Assembly: GCA_034440615.1 (NCBI GenBank)
Contig: JAOTOM010005181.1
Location: 462,501 to 526,500 of the forward strand
Length of the DNA: 64,000 nt
Direction: 5' to 3'
DNA from: Ashinkailepas kermadecensis
Taxonomy: Eukaryota > Arthropoda > Thecostraca > Neolepadidae
The notes under the pieces were generated by a model. The model did no database searches, was not told the DNA's origin, and saw nothing but the letters and a program-made list of their open reading frames with translations. Made by a program: the position numbers and the translations under genes. Positions within the stretch are counted from its first letter, which is position 1. Every line of letters starts with the position of its first letter. Positions 23,303 to 54,667 of the stretch are shown here, in pieces.

Positions 23303-23772
23303 CGGCAACAATGCAGGCAGCCGATGTGCAGGTAGAAGCCATTGACGATGATAAAGGCCACGTTGCTGGTGCTCCGTGAGCAGAGGAAGCAGACGGGCGG
23401 GCCAGCCTGCCCACCCGTGCCGCGCTTCCCAGCCGCCTTCTTCGGCTTCAGCGAGCGGTACATCTTCTGATGCCAGGGGTCGGAGCGGCACAACAGCACC
23501 GGCGCGTCGGCTGACCTCGGCTCCAGCTTATCTGACCTCAGGTCGACCACGTGACGCGCCAGACTGGCCACGCTGGCTGCCAGCTGACTGCGGCGCGCCG
23601 GCCGCGGGAGGCTGAGCAGAGAGCGCGAGAGCAGACCCGAGCGGCGGCCGGCCTCAGCGTGGAGAACTCTCAGCTGACCCGGCTGGAGGGAGGCGACTGA
23701 TCGACTCGAACCGAGCGGGCCGGCTGCCAGCGGACCAGCCGAGTCCCTGGGCAGGCTCAGTGCCCTCGACAT
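23303..23772 (-). CDS. Coding exon with a LIM-type zinc finger
   Basis: The frame starts at an ATG in a good context (CCCACCATGTC, 23772) and ends at a donor (CG|GTGAGG), giving 470 nt in phase 2. The last 35 residues contain CFLC, then 17 residues, then H-x2-C-x2-C (NGFYLHIGCLHC). This is the first zinc-binding half of a LIM domain (C-x2-C-x17-H-x2-C-x2-C) and is closest in wording to MICAL-type LIM domains. The second half must lie in the next exon, which I could not find. The N-terminal part is basic and low in complexity (RSLLSLPRPARRSQ). LIM domains bind proteins, often in cytoskeletal scaffolds. The specific gene is not identified. Confidence 0.6.
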
Positions 23773-24364
23773 GGTGGGGCACGGGCCAGTCGCAGGGTAC
23801 GGTGACCACTAGTCAGGCAGTTTAGGCCGGCCGGGATCGGTCCGCCAAATCGCCACTCTTCTCTGTCTTCTTGACTTCTGTCATTTCCGCGCTGTTCTGG
23901 GGTTATCCAGATGTATGTTGTGCACAACTTCTGCCGCAAACCATTCAGTTTTGTCCACGTGTTCCCGCTCACGAACAGAATTTCCAAAGGTTGCTTGACG
24001 TCGAGCGTCCCAGCATCCCATCCCACAACCAACGACTTTTCCACTCCGTGAAGTTTCACACCCCAAATGCTTCCCAAAACCACGAGCTCAGACTTCGCCC
24101 TTCACCGAGACACGTCTGGGCGGCGCCACCACTCCCACTCCGAGGGCTCAGCACTCGCCACCTCTCCCATCCTCACTTTGAACACCGCGCTCCCCACCTC
24201 GAGAAGCTGACATTGGCCCTGCGCACACTCGGCGCCATCTCCGACCTGACCGTAGGTCCGACAACGCCGTGCTGCAGCCGAGAGCTGTCCTCGCGCCGAG
24301 CCACTGCCGACAGCCGACACAGGTGGGCCACCACCTGGCTGCCAGCACCGGCAGTGGGCGCAGG

Positions 24365-25966
24365 CGCGCACCCAGACACTCTCCACGGACACTCCACTGC
24401 TGACACTGACGACCTGCTGACACACAGACACTCGACAGGCACCCAGACACTCCACTGCTGACACTGACGACCTGCCGACACACAGACACTCGACAGGCAC
24501 CCAGACACTCTCTCCACGGACACTCCACTGCTGACACTGACGACCTGCTGACACACAGACACTCGACAGGCACCCAGACACTCTCTCCACGGACACTCCA
24601 CTGCTGACACTGACGACCTGCTGACACACAGACACTCGACAGGCACCCAGACACTCTCCACGGACACTCCACTGCTGACACTGACGACCTGCTGACACAC
24701 AGACACTCGACAGGCACCCAGACACTCTCTCCACGGACACTCCACTGCTGACACTGACGACCTGCTGACACACAGACACTCGACAGGCACCCAGACACTC
24801 TCTCCACGGACACTCCACTGCTGACACTGACGACCTGCCGACACACAGACACTCGACAGGCACCCAGACACACTCTCCACGGACACTCCACTGCTGACAC
24901 TGACGACCTGCCGACACACAGACACTCGACAGGCACCCAGACACTCTCCACGGACACTCCACTGCTGACACTGACGACCTGCTGACACACAGACACTCGA
25001 CAGGCACCCAGACACTCTCCACGGACACTCCACTGCTGACACTGACGACCTGCTGACACACAGACACTCGACAGGCACCCAGACACTCTCTCCACGGACA
25101 CTCCACTGCTGACACTGACGACCTGCTGACACACAGACACTCGACAGGCACCCAGACACTCTCTCCACGGACACTCCACTGCTGACACTGACGACCTGCC
25201 GACACACAGACACTCGACAGGCACCCAGACACTCTCCACGGACACTCCACTGCTGACACTGACGACCTGCTGACACACAGACACTCGACAGGCACCCAGA
25301 CACTCTCCACGGACACTCCACTGCTGACACTGACGACCTGCTGACACACAGACACTCGACAGGCACCCAGACACTCTCTCCACGGACACTCCACTGCTGA
25401 CACTGACGACCTGCCGACACACAGACACTCGACAGGCACCCAGACACTCTCTCCACGGACACTCCACTGCTGACACTGACGACCTGCTGACACACAGACA
25501 CTCGACAGGCACCCAGACACTCTCTCCACGGACACTCCACTGCTGACACTGACGACCTGCTGACACACAGACACTCGACAGGCACCCAGACACTCTCTCC
25601 ACGGACACTCCACTGCTGACACTGACGACCTGCTGACACACAGACACTCGACAGGCACCCAGACACTCTCTCCACGGACACTCCACTGCTGACACTGACG
25701 ACCTGCTGACACACAGCCACTCGACAGGCACCCAGACACTCTCTCCACGGACACTCCACTGCTGACACTGACGACCTGCTGACACACAGACACTCGACAG
25801 GCACCCAGACACTCTCCACGGACACTCCACTGCTGACACTGACGACCTGCCGACACACAGACACTCGACAGGCACCCAGACACTCTCTCCACGGACACTC
25901 CACTGCTGACACTGACGACCTGCCGACACACAGACACTCGACAGGCACCCAGACATTCCACTGCTG
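24365..25966. repeat. 71/73-bp minisatellite, about 22 units
   Basis: The units contain CCACGGACACTCCACTGCTG, ACACTGACGACCTGCTGACA and GACACTCGACAGGCACCCAG. Two length forms differ by one CT pair (ACACTCTCC or ACACTCTCTCC), and CTGC(T/C)GAC is a second polymorphic site. Stop-free minus-strand frames of over 600 codons come from this array and are not genes. Diverged units continue to about 26150. Confidence 0.92.
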
Positions 25967-26189
25967 GTAATGACGACCTGCCGACACCCACTCTACAGAC
26001 ACTTAGATATTGCAAACAGCCAGACATCCCAGACACCCAGGCAATACGCTGTCCCTCACACTCCAAATATTCGGACACTCTGTAAAGATACAGACACTCT
26101 AGACATCCAGGCACTCTGCCGACGAAAAGACATTCAGCTGAGAAAACATCCCACACTCAGACGGCCCTCGAAGCACCGCCTGGCTCTGG

Positions 26190-26737
26190 TTAGTTAGTTA
26201 GTTATTTTGGCTTTGGGGCGCGTCGACTGCTGTTGCCATTTTGCGCCCATAACTCTTGGAGTTAACGAAGTGCAGTAGTATCGAGCCTCACATCGTGGTT
26301 AGCCGTCCACCTGGTCCTATTGTGGTACAAAGTTCACATGCGGTGTATATCAGCGAGGGTTATATGTTGCTGTGAACGACACATCCGATACAAAAATTCA
26401 TCAAAAGTCCCGATTGGACAGTGGAAGAGTTGTCCGATAGAATATCTCTAAGGGAAGCCACCTGGGCATACCCAAAATAGCGTCCACGTTCGTCAACATA
26501 ACAAGGGCATAAGATGAGAACACGGCGAACTGTCAGTTGTGCCTGGCATCTGGGGCACTGCGGTTTGTCGTCACCGTATAACAAATACCTGTGCGTGGCA
26601 TAAGTGTGCCCTATGCGGAGGCGGCAAAGTGTCACCTCTTCATGTCTAGATTTACGGCAGGACAAGCTCCACGGACACAGACGTTGCTTGATGGCTCTCG
26701 GCTTGTTCGAAGGCGTCGCATCCCACACTGCCTGCCA
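26190..26737 (-). mobile_element. I-type LINE, 5'-truncated, with 13-bp target-site duplication
   Basis: The minus strand encodes the C-terminus of an I/Nimb-like LINE protein: WQAVWDATPSNKPR, LCRLRIGHTYATH, then CPRC..LTVRR..LCPCY, the usual CCHC-type terminal knuckle with arginine in place of the histidine. The frame ends near 26363. The 3' UTR ends in CAGTCGACGCGCCCC and AAAATAACTAACTAACTAA. The 13-bp direct repeat CGCCTGGCTCTGG abuts both ends (26177-26189 and 26738-26750), which fixes the insertion at 548 bp. Host sequence resumes immediately, so the upstream part of the open frame is not LINE protein. Confidence 0.88.
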
Positions 26738-26750
26738 CGCCTGGCTCTGG

Positions 26751-27649
26751 AGGGCGACAGAGCCGGCCGTTGTTGTGGGCCGGAGAGCTGTAGTCCGCGG
26801 CACCTGGCCCGTACCCTGGGAGCGCCACTGGCCTCACCGATATGACCGTGAACACCAACGTGCGTCGCTTCAGGTGTGCAGATCGATGGCAGACTGATTC
26901 ACATCGCGCCGCCCGCATCGGTTCGGCGCGACAAAGCCCGCGCCAATGCGTCGGAGCGACTTTCCCTGGCCACCGCGACCTCGGCCCCGCCCCAGATGTC
27001 CCGCCTCGGTCGGGCCACGTGGGTGCCATAGGCCCGGTATGGTCAGAATCGGAACCAGAGAGCGTGAGATTCCAGACGGCGGGTACTCAGAAAATGGAAC
27101 TTTCGCGGAGCATTTCCAGATCCTTGCAGTCAGGCCGAGCCGAAGTTGACCCTCAGTGGCGATATCATCGTTAAACATTGAAAGGCTTTTCCGGCACACG
27201 TTCGGCCTGCATGACACCACTCAGGTGGCGTCTAGAGCTTCAACGTTTGGAGAGGGTGAAGACAATAGTGAACGAGGTGTGGTGGGAAGGAGTTGGCAGC
27301 ATATTAACAACACTGTACACTACAACGCAAACACTGTTCACTAATTCAAATCATCGTTGAGGGGTGAGCTCTCCGGGGGCGATTTCGGGGACGGTTCCGG
27401 GGCCCGCTCCGGTGTCGGTGTCGCTGTGCTGCAAGCCACCCAATGTGGACAGTACACAATGCCTGAGCCGACACGCAGGGACAGCCCGATCGGCGTAACA
27501 CTGCGACACAGTGCCTCGCCGTCGGGATGTCTTGTCGGGATGTCTCGTGCCTCGCCGTCGGGATGACTTCGAAAAGTAGTAGCTGATCCTCTTGTTGAAA
27601 ATGTGCAGCATTCTCTAAATCGGTGTCGTCTGTGCCCTCACACATGGCA
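26751..27649. other. Unannotated GC-rich region
   Basis: Several overlapping open frames exist on both strands, without recognisable domains. GGAGTTGGCAGCATATTAAC at 27291-27310 resembles the foldback element terminus. 27520-27570 has a short tandem repeat of GCCTCGCCGTCGGGATG. Confidence 0.45.
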
Positions 27650-28125
27650 GCCGGGCGGGGCCAACCTGCCGCCGTTACCACAGAGTCTGCGCCCACTGCA
27701 GGGCCAACCTGCCGCCGTTACCACAGAGTCTGCGCCCACTGCCGGGCCAACCCTCTGCCGTTACCACAGTCTGCGCCCACTGCCGGGCCAACCCTCTGCC
27801 GTTACCACAGTCTGCGCCCACTGCCGGGCCAACCCTCTGCCGTTACCACAGTCTGCGCCCACTGCCGGGCCAACCCGCTGCCGTTATCACAGAGTCTGCG
27901 CCCACTGCCGGGCCAACCCTCTGCCGTTACCACAGTCTGCGCCCACTGCCGGGCCAACCCGCTGCCGTTACCACAGAGTCTGCGCCCACTGCCGGGCCAA
28001 CCCGCTGCCGTTACCACAGAGTCTGCGCCCACTGCCGGGCCAACCCGCTGCCGTTACCACAGAGTCTGCGCCCACTGCCGGGCCAACCCGCTGCCGTTAC
28101 CACAGAGTCTGCGCCCACTGCCGTT
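27650..28125. repeat. 41/43-bp minisatellite, about 11 units
   Basis: The units read GGGCCAACC(C/T), CTGCCGTTACCACAG(AG)TC and TGCGCCCACTGCC. Optional AG makes the 43-bp form. Confidence 0.9.
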
Positions 28126-29129
28126 ACTGCACCACACGGCGAGGCACTCAGTCACGCAGCGCCGGATGCATGCCGAGCCGACAGATACGCAGTGTCAGAC
28201 TGAAGAGCCACCACAAGAACCCCAACTCGTTGAAAGCTATACCGCGAAGGCCCAGCCGATCGGCGCTCGGGCAATTGCTGGCCCAAATGCGAGCTTTGGT
28301 TAGAGCGTCCAGAGGTCATAAATCTGTGGATTCTGGTCATGGGTAGCCAGTCGTGTCAGCCAGATGTCAGATTTATCTTCCCACGGTCAATGGCACCATA
28401 CCGAGGATTGACGTTGCACCACAGGGAGCAATGCCTTCTCAATCGGAATCGTAGTGCTCTATGGTTCGCGCTCATTATATGGTTCAGAAAATAACAAATG
28501 AAACGTAAATGAAACGTAAATGGCTCCACATAATGCTTCCCTTCGACGCCACCTGTAAATATCAAACTTTAAAGCACATATAAGGCAACATGCGATGTAT
28601 TTCACAACACGATGGACAACACTTAACAGTCACAGCTGAACAAGGCGGTAGCTGTGGCGCAAAAAAAAAACAATTCGCCACAGCATGTGTCTCGGTCTCG
28701 GTACTTGTGCCAGTCACGCACCGACTCGGCCTACGTCAGACGTCTGGCGACCGGGACCACGACCAATCACGAGCCGAGTCGGACTCGGGTAACCAGTCCA
28801 CCAGACGTAGTCAGACTCGGGTAACCAGCCACCCGGATGGAGCCAGTCTCGGGTGACCAGTTCCGACTCCCGCCGGACGGAGTCAGACATCTGCCAGTCG
28901 AACCCAAACCTGAAGCGGGCGCGTGTCACAAGCGCTGCCCGCAGTTGGCAGGGTCGATCACGTGACATGACCACGTGACATGACCACGCCCACGACGTGC
29001 CGCGGACGGCGGCTGGTTGGCTGTTGGTCTGTATCTGGCCAGGTCGCGGGATAACCACGGTGGGCGGTGGCCGACCAGCCAGTGGTGGCGCTGTACACAA
29101 ACAGCAGGCTCCAGCTGTGTCCGGCAGGA
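28126..29129. other. Unannotated region
   Basis: Mixed sequence with short direct repeats (ACTCGGGTAACCAG near 28785 and 28814). No supported gene. Confidence 0.45.
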
Positions 29130-29665
29130 CCCGGAGTCCACCGACTGACCCCGCTCTGCACGCGCCCAGTCCGTCAGACCGGGCGGCCGGCGTGGTCACC
29201 GACTGACCCCGCTCTGCACGCGTCCAGTCCGTCAGACCGGGCGGCCGGCGTGGTCACCGACTGACCCCGCTCTGCACGCGTCCAGTCCGTCAGACCGGGC
29301 GGCCGGCGTGGTCACCGACTGACCCCGCTCTGCACGCGCCCAGTCCGTCAGACCGGGCGGCCGGCGTGGTCACCGACTGACCCCGCTCTGCACGCGCCCA
29401 GTCCGTCAGACCGGGCGGCCGGCGTGGTCACCGACTGACCCCGCTCTGCACGCGCCCAGTCCGTCAGACCGGGCGGCCGGCGTGGTCACCGACTGACCCC
29501 GCTCTGCACGCGCCCAGTCCGTCAGACCGGGCGGCCGGCGTGGTCACCGACTGACCCCGCTCTGCACGCGCCCAGTCCGTCAGACCGGGCGGCCGGCGTG
29601 GTCACCGACTGACCCCGCTCTGCACGCGCCCAGTCCGTCAGACCGGGCGGTCGGCGTGGTCACCG
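29130..29665. repeat. 58-bp minisatellite, about 9 units
   Basis: The units read CCAGTCCGTCAGACCGGGCG, GCCGGCGTGGTCACCGACTG, ACCCCGCTCTGCACGCG(C/T). The array is highly homogeneous, which suggests recent expansion. Confidence 0.92.
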
Positions 29666-29949
29666 GCCCCCTGGCCAACCGCGACACGACTCCTGAACCG
29701 GCGCCGAAGAGCGCCCAGTCAGTCTGCAGAGGTGCACTGCACGACCAGCTCGACGCGGGTTGCATACGCACAGACGAACGAGACCTACCTGCGGGCATGT
29801 ACTGACCATGACCTGTCGGGAAGCTGCGACGATCGTGTGTCGCCGCGAGCCGACTGCCACTCGATGAAAACAGAATTCCTGGCTCACCTTTTGGCCCCTT
29901 TCGCACAATAATAAGTCAAGTAAGTGCGGCTATCGCTACTCGAGTAAAT

Positions 29950-30640
29950 AGGAGATAGATGTGGAGTAGATGCTATTGACGTAGAGACTATAGAGTAGAG
30001 GCTATAGACGGTGGAGCAGGCTATTGATGGTGCGGTAGAGGCTATAAACGGTGGAGTAGAGGCTATAGACGGTGGAGTAGAGGATATAGTTGGTTGGTTG
30101 GTTACTTGGGTTTAGAGGCGCATCGACTGCGTTGGTCATACAGCGCCCAGTAGAGGATATAGACGGTGGAGTAGAGGCTTTTGACGGTGGAGTAGAGGAT
30201 ATAGACGGTGGAGTAGATGCTATAGACGGTGGAGTAGATGCTATAGACGGTGGAGTAGAGGCTATAGATGTGGAGTAGAGACCATAGACGGTGAAGTAGA
30301 GGCTATAGACGGTTGAGTAGATGCTATAGACTGTTGAGTAGAGGCTATAGACGGTGGAGTAGAGGCTATAGACGATGGAGCGTGTGTAGCTATTGACGGC
30401 TGAGTAGAGGCTATGGACGGTGGAGTAGAGGCTATAGACGGTGGAGTAGACGCTATAGACGGTGGAGCGTGTGTGGCTATTGACGGTGGAGTAGATGCTA
30501 TAGACGATGGAGTAGATGCTATAGACGGTGGAGTAGATGCTATAAATGGTGGAGTAGAGGCTGTAGATGGTGGAGCAGAGGCTATTGATGGTGTAGCAGA
30601 GGCTATTCATGGTGGAGTAATGGCTATAGACGGTGGCCAG
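29950..30640. repeat. 21-bp minisatellite
   Basis: About thirty units of GCTATAGACGGTGGAGTAGAG. They are interrupted at 30090-30148 by a retroposed LINE/SINE tail. A 21-bp period leaves the reading frame intact, so the long open frames here are not evidence of a gene. Confidence 0.9.
30090..30148 (-). mobile_element. Retroposed LINE/SINE 3' tail, 59 bp
   Basis: The minus strand reads GGGCGCTGTATGACCAACGC, AGTCGATGCGCC..AAACCC and terminal AACCAACCAACCAA, the common tail of the I-type LINE and the tRNA-SINE. AGTAGAGGATATAG stands on both sides (30076-30089 and 30149-30162). Because the target is itself a tandem array, this duplication is supportive but not decisive. Confidence 0.75.
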
Positions 30641-30863
30641 TGCAGATTACTGGCCCCAGACCGACGTCATCAAAAGTATAGAATCCTGGTCGGTGAGTCT
30701 GTGAAAATACACAATTGTTGGCCGAGTGACGGAACTGACCGAACAGGTGGACCCAAGACATGCTGTCCGGAGACCTGCGCAGCCTCAGGGACAGCCTACC
30801 AACAGCAGACAGGATCGCTGGAGACAGCCGACAACGGCACGCTCGTCAACACTTCAGGTCGGG

Positions 30864-50456
<19,593 letters not shown>

Positions 50457-50473
<17 letters not shown>

Positions 50474-50507
50474 GTTGATTGCATTGTAGGTGTTCGTATA
50501 TCACCAT
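50457..50507 (-). promoter_or_regulatory. Overlapping upstream ORFs at the DSCC1 start
   Basis: An ATG at 50507 opens 16 codons ending TAG at 50457-50459, and an ATG at 50484 opens 7 codons ending TAG at 50461-50463. They lie in the two other frames and both overlap the proposed start at 50473. They matter only if the transcript begins upstream of 50507, which the sequence cannot show. Confidence 0.4.
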
Positions 50508-50659
50508 TCCTGATCGAAAGCATGAACATGATACTTATAAACGAGATACTGTTAGAAAGGAAACACACATAAGCACGCATCAAGGATCAGGATGTCGATA
50601 CTTCTTGGACAAGGATGTCGATTGAGTGTTCAGAAAGTGGTTTATTCCACCCTATGTCA

Positions 50660-51110
50660 CAAATAATTTATAACTGTGAAGGTGAGACTTTCAGATATAC
50701 AATAGGAGATAGGGAGCTAGATGTTATTGAAGAGGAAAGAGACCTAGGTGTGTTAGTTTCAAATGACCTTAAAGGGAGAAAAAAAAATTCACCTCAGCTA
50801 GGAACCGAGCAATCAGAATGCTGGGAATAATTAGTAGGAGTGTGAGGTCCAAGAGCATGGAAGTCATGAAAAACTATACTTTTAGGGTTAGATTAGGTCA
50901 ATCTGAATGATGCTCTTCTATTTAAAGTATCACAGGGGTAATCAATTCAGGTTAGACAAGTCAAGGTGCAGGATGGCTAAGCGACAACAGGTCTTCAATC
51001 AAAGGGTGGTTGATCAATAGAATAGGCTGCCTGTTGAGGTTGTGAGAAGTCCCTCATTGAATGCAGTTAAAAACAGTGGATAGGTGTTTTAGGATCTTGT
51101 TTTTACTTCC
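50660..51110 (+). pseudogene. CR1-like LINE fragment, copy 2
   Basis: Same family as 33470-35060. GETFRYTIGDRELDVIEEER and DLGVLVSNDLK occur at 50682-50790. Then, after an internal deletion, DNA similar to the C-terminal part (GGTCAATCTGAATGATGCTC and later GCGACAACAGGTCTTCAATC) follows to 51110. Several frame breaks. Confidence 0.82.
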
Positions 51111-51239
51111 AATTAGAGGTGGGTGGAGTGGTATTTATGATAATAGCTGGGTGGATAGGTAGGATGTTGGTAGAAGCTTCCATAAAACTTAGGATATAGT
51201 ATTGGTTAGGATGTTTGTAGGAAGTTTTAGCTTACCGAA

Positions 51240-52420
51240 TAAATGAAGATCAAATTCACCTAAACCACATCAGAAAAAAATTCAGAACAATCCTTGACCA
51301 GATATTTGCCTAGCTACCCCTATATGTTTACCTATGTTAATTTGAGCTTGTTAAATGCAACATTACGTTTCAATTTACATCAATAAATATGCAGAAGAAG
51401 ACCATTGGCCAATTATTGGTACGAAATGTGTGTTTTCTGCTGTTTTTATGTAATGTAAATGAATCTGATATTCAATTCCTTGGGAAATTACACTTTTCGA
51501 AATATACACAATTCAACTTGAAGTACTTATAGGTATCTTTGGATCGACATAGAAGCCTTAGTAAGTTTTTTAAAAATGCATGGACTGGACTTGTTCAAGC
51601 TTACCTAGCAGCTTCTTCAACCATTTCTTTGGGAATTCACAAAAACGTGAGATGTTCGCTATTTTAAATCATGCCACTTAGCGATGATATGGCAGATGAC
51701 AAGTAATCCCTCGGCGATGCAATATTGGGAGATCCAACATCAGTAGGTTTTAGGTGATCAACATTAATAGGTTAGGCTAGGGTATGTTAGGTTTTTCTTT
51801 TGTTCTTGTAATTTTATATTTTTACTCATTATATATTGCCTCACTCAAAACCACTTTTCTGTTTTTCCTCCATTCACTGACTGGGGGACTGCATATATCT
51901 GCATTGCCAAAAATATGATTTCTGGTATTATTTCATGGTATTTTCTTGGTGAAATGTTTCCTTCTTGAGATATCAGTAATTCAACTTGAATTGCTTATAT
52001 CTTGCAAGTTCTCCATTCCTGAGGAGATGAATATCAAATTCATTCAAATCACATCAGAAAACAAAAGAAAGAAAAACAATTTTGAGACCCACAATTGGCC
52101 TAAGGGCTTCTTTTACATATTCATCCTTAATTTAAATATAAGTATTTCCAGTTGAATTGCTTATATCTTCATAAGTTATTTCCAAAATAAACGAATATCA
52201 AATTCACACCAATCACATCAGAAAGCATGAGAAAAAACATATTATGGTCCATAGTGGCATATAGGCATACTTTGTATATTTACCATTACATCACTCAAAA
52301 CACCATTTTTGTGCATAGTTTTTTACTTACCAACTGAAAAGCAAGCATTTCCAATAGAAATGAGTAATCACATCGCCATCATGTTTATAAACTTGGCATT
52401 CAAGAAATTTTTCCTAAGAT
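51240..52420. repeat. Diverged direct repeats of a few hundred bp
   Basis: Three passages near 51250, 52025 and 52190 share ATCAAATTCA..C..A.TCACATCAGAAA, followed by CCTA/GGC..TATTTACC wording. Related words (CAACTGAAAAGCAAGCATTT, GTGGTC.CATC) recur at 52334, 60820 and 61925. AT-rich, no gene. Confidence 0.5.
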
Positions 52421-53749
52421 CAGATTAACACACTAAAAATACAATTCGCCCAAAGAACAAAATACCAAACCAATTGATATATGGATACCGACCTGATGTA
52501 GTCACTTGACATTTGGGGTTTGGGATTGCCTTCACTGGTATCCAAATAACCAGGCTTCAATAAAACTAAGGGAGACAGTCTTCAGCAGTTGGTGCAAATC
52601 ATCTGTAAGCAGCACCTAGTTAGTTATCATGGTTTATGGCATATGGGTAGGAACAGGGGGGGGGGGGTCAGGGGGGCCATGCCCTACCCACTTTTTAAAG
52701 TGGGGGGCCAACAATGGTAGCTGGCCCACCCACTTTTGACATTTTAAATTTCCTAAAAGTGGCATGTATAATTTGAATGTGAAAAACTCCCTGCAGTCGA
52801 TAACTAAGTAAAAGCTGCACATATCACATCATAGCACTTCATTTTTTAATTAATTCATTCATTTTTTAATACATTTTTAATTCATTCATTCATTGTTAGA
52901 CCATGTCCACACTTGGACATGGTCTAACAATAACACGACTAATTCAGGAGATGATGTAATGCAACAGATGTATGGGTATTCACACCTTATACTATGTTAT
53001 GAAAAGACTATAAAGCAGATAATGTGCCAGCCAGTACCAATATACATTCATACTAGAGTTTCACAGTGGTTCTTTGTCTGCTGACATATTTACATCAATT
53101 TCATTAATATTGCCTGCAGTAGAAAATTATACAGGCTGAAGGCAGTAACGCAACACAATCAAGGTAAGACATACAATTCACAAGTGCAAGCTCCTTGCCT
53201 TGATATTACACAGCCATGTATTATATATGGCCTTACTCCTAGCTGCCATACACTTCAACACATGTATTTTGATTATTGAAGCATAAAGATTATTGCCATT
53301 ATTGCCAATCCACTGTGTGACTGTATTATGGAATAGAACATAACAATTTCCACATTTCAATGGATTTTCACAGCAGCTTCACATTTTCACACACACAGAT
53401 ATCCAACCTTTTGAGTGGCATGTCTGGGTATTATCGGTGCTGGCATCCAACATAGCAAACTACTTATTTCCATCATTCATTATGGTAGCATAGATACAAT
53501 AATGAAGTCCACACCATATTATATCAACTTCAAGTGCGAGAACGCGTCTAAAAATCCCAGAATCCCCGGAGGGGATTAGGCATTCGTGATGCGACCTGAC
53601 AAGGTCACATGAGGAGTGATATGAGGAGTGATGATGTGACGAGTGACGAGTGATGCTAATCATGTGACCTGAGAAGGCACATGACGAGCATAGCAACTGG
53701 CCCGAGTGGATCTTCAGCTGGGTAACTGCGTAGTGGCATTGACAGCACG
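52421..53749. other. Unannotated region
   Basis: Contains a G-run relic at 52650-52720 (GGCCATGCCCTACCCAC) related in style to the MITE at 59139, and the hairpin at 52892-52931. Otherwise no supported feature. Confidence 0.45.
52892..52931. repeat. Perfect 18-bp hairpin
   Basis: ATTGTTAGACCATGTCCA, loop CACT, then the exact inverse, next to short ATTCATTC repeats. Confidence 0.88.
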
Positions 53750-54667
53750 TTAACCCGGTCATATCGTCTCACGTCTTCCCGGTCATATCCTCACACCCCA
53801 TCTCGGGAGCGGGGGAGGAGGAGGTTGATACAAACCCCCCTCTAATCTCCAAACAAGTGTCGCACGAAAACGAATGAGGTGTCATCGGAAAGCGCTCGAC
53901 GAGTTTGGCCAGACACCACCCCCAAAAATGTATCCACCAAAAGTGACGTCACTAGGGGGCCTAGGTGTTCACGACTTGCATCATGTTTTTGGCTCTGGGG
54001 AGTTCATTTTGGGGGATTTTTTTTATAATCTATCTGGAATCAGAAAAGGAAGGCGAAATCGACCATGGCGATACAATTTTTGCCCACCCAAATATCACAA
54101 TTTTATGTTTTAGAAATTTCAAAATTTTGAGTATTCAATTTTCTTTAGTTTTTACTTTTCTAATTTGTAGAACAGACCGAAAAACGTTGCTCGAAGTGAA
54201 CTTACTCTCATAAAAAAAAATTATTACTTTAGCCAGAATCTTGATTTTAGCTCTAATGGGCAAATATGCAAAACTAATAAGCAATCAAAAACGGAACAAA
54301 AGTCCTCTGGTGCGTTTTGTTTCGTCCCTAAAGATAAGCAAACGCTGAAAGTTTCATTAAAATATCTTTATCTGTTAAAGCGCGACGACTGGTTGAACTT
54401 TTCTGGAGGTAACCTCACTTGACGTTAGTTATTGTGGTTTAGGGGCGCATCGACTGCATAGGTCATTTCGCTCACTTGACCTTGACTAACTTGTTGACCC
54501 TAGATGGCCTGACCTAAAGATTTTGGCACAACATGCCAAATTAATGTGGGAAAAGGTATGCCAAAATTCGGCGCGCTGCTGCGCGCCGTTCTTTCACGAT
54601 CCGCGGAAAACCTTAGAGGGGGCGCCTATCACCCCCCCCCCCCTCCCCCAAGACGGCGCGGGTTAAA
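53750..54667 (-). mobile_element. 0.8-0.9-kb non-autonomous DNA element, copy 3
   Basis: Reversed relative to copies 1 and 2. The outer ends are TTAACCCGGTCATATCCTCA (53750) and, inverted, TTTAACCCGCGCCGTCTTGG (54667). It shares GTCGAGCGCTTTCC, CCAAAATGAACTCC, GGCCATGGTCGATTTCG-like, and CCCACATTAATTTGGCATG passages (as reverse complements). It is interrupted by a 47-bp retroposed tail at 54424. Confidence 0.82.
54424..54470 (-). mobile_element. 47-bp retroposed LINE/SINE tail with 10-bp target-site duplication
   Basis: The minus strand reads CGAAATGACCTATGCAGTCG, ATGCGCCCCTAAACCACAAT, AACTAAC, the very 3' end of the I-type LINE family. CTCACTTGAC stands on both sides (54414-54423 and 54471-54480). 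Copies 1 and 2 of the host element lack the insert. Confidence 0.85.

Noticed and set aside
24102..26156. Minus-strand frames of 600-684 codons rich in Cys, Val and Ser
   Set aside because: Entirely the 71/73-bp minisatellite; the three frames give near-identical permuted repeats.
28714..29199. A 161-codon minus-strand gene
   Set aside because: Partly short direct repeats and the start of the 58-bp array; no recognisable protein features.
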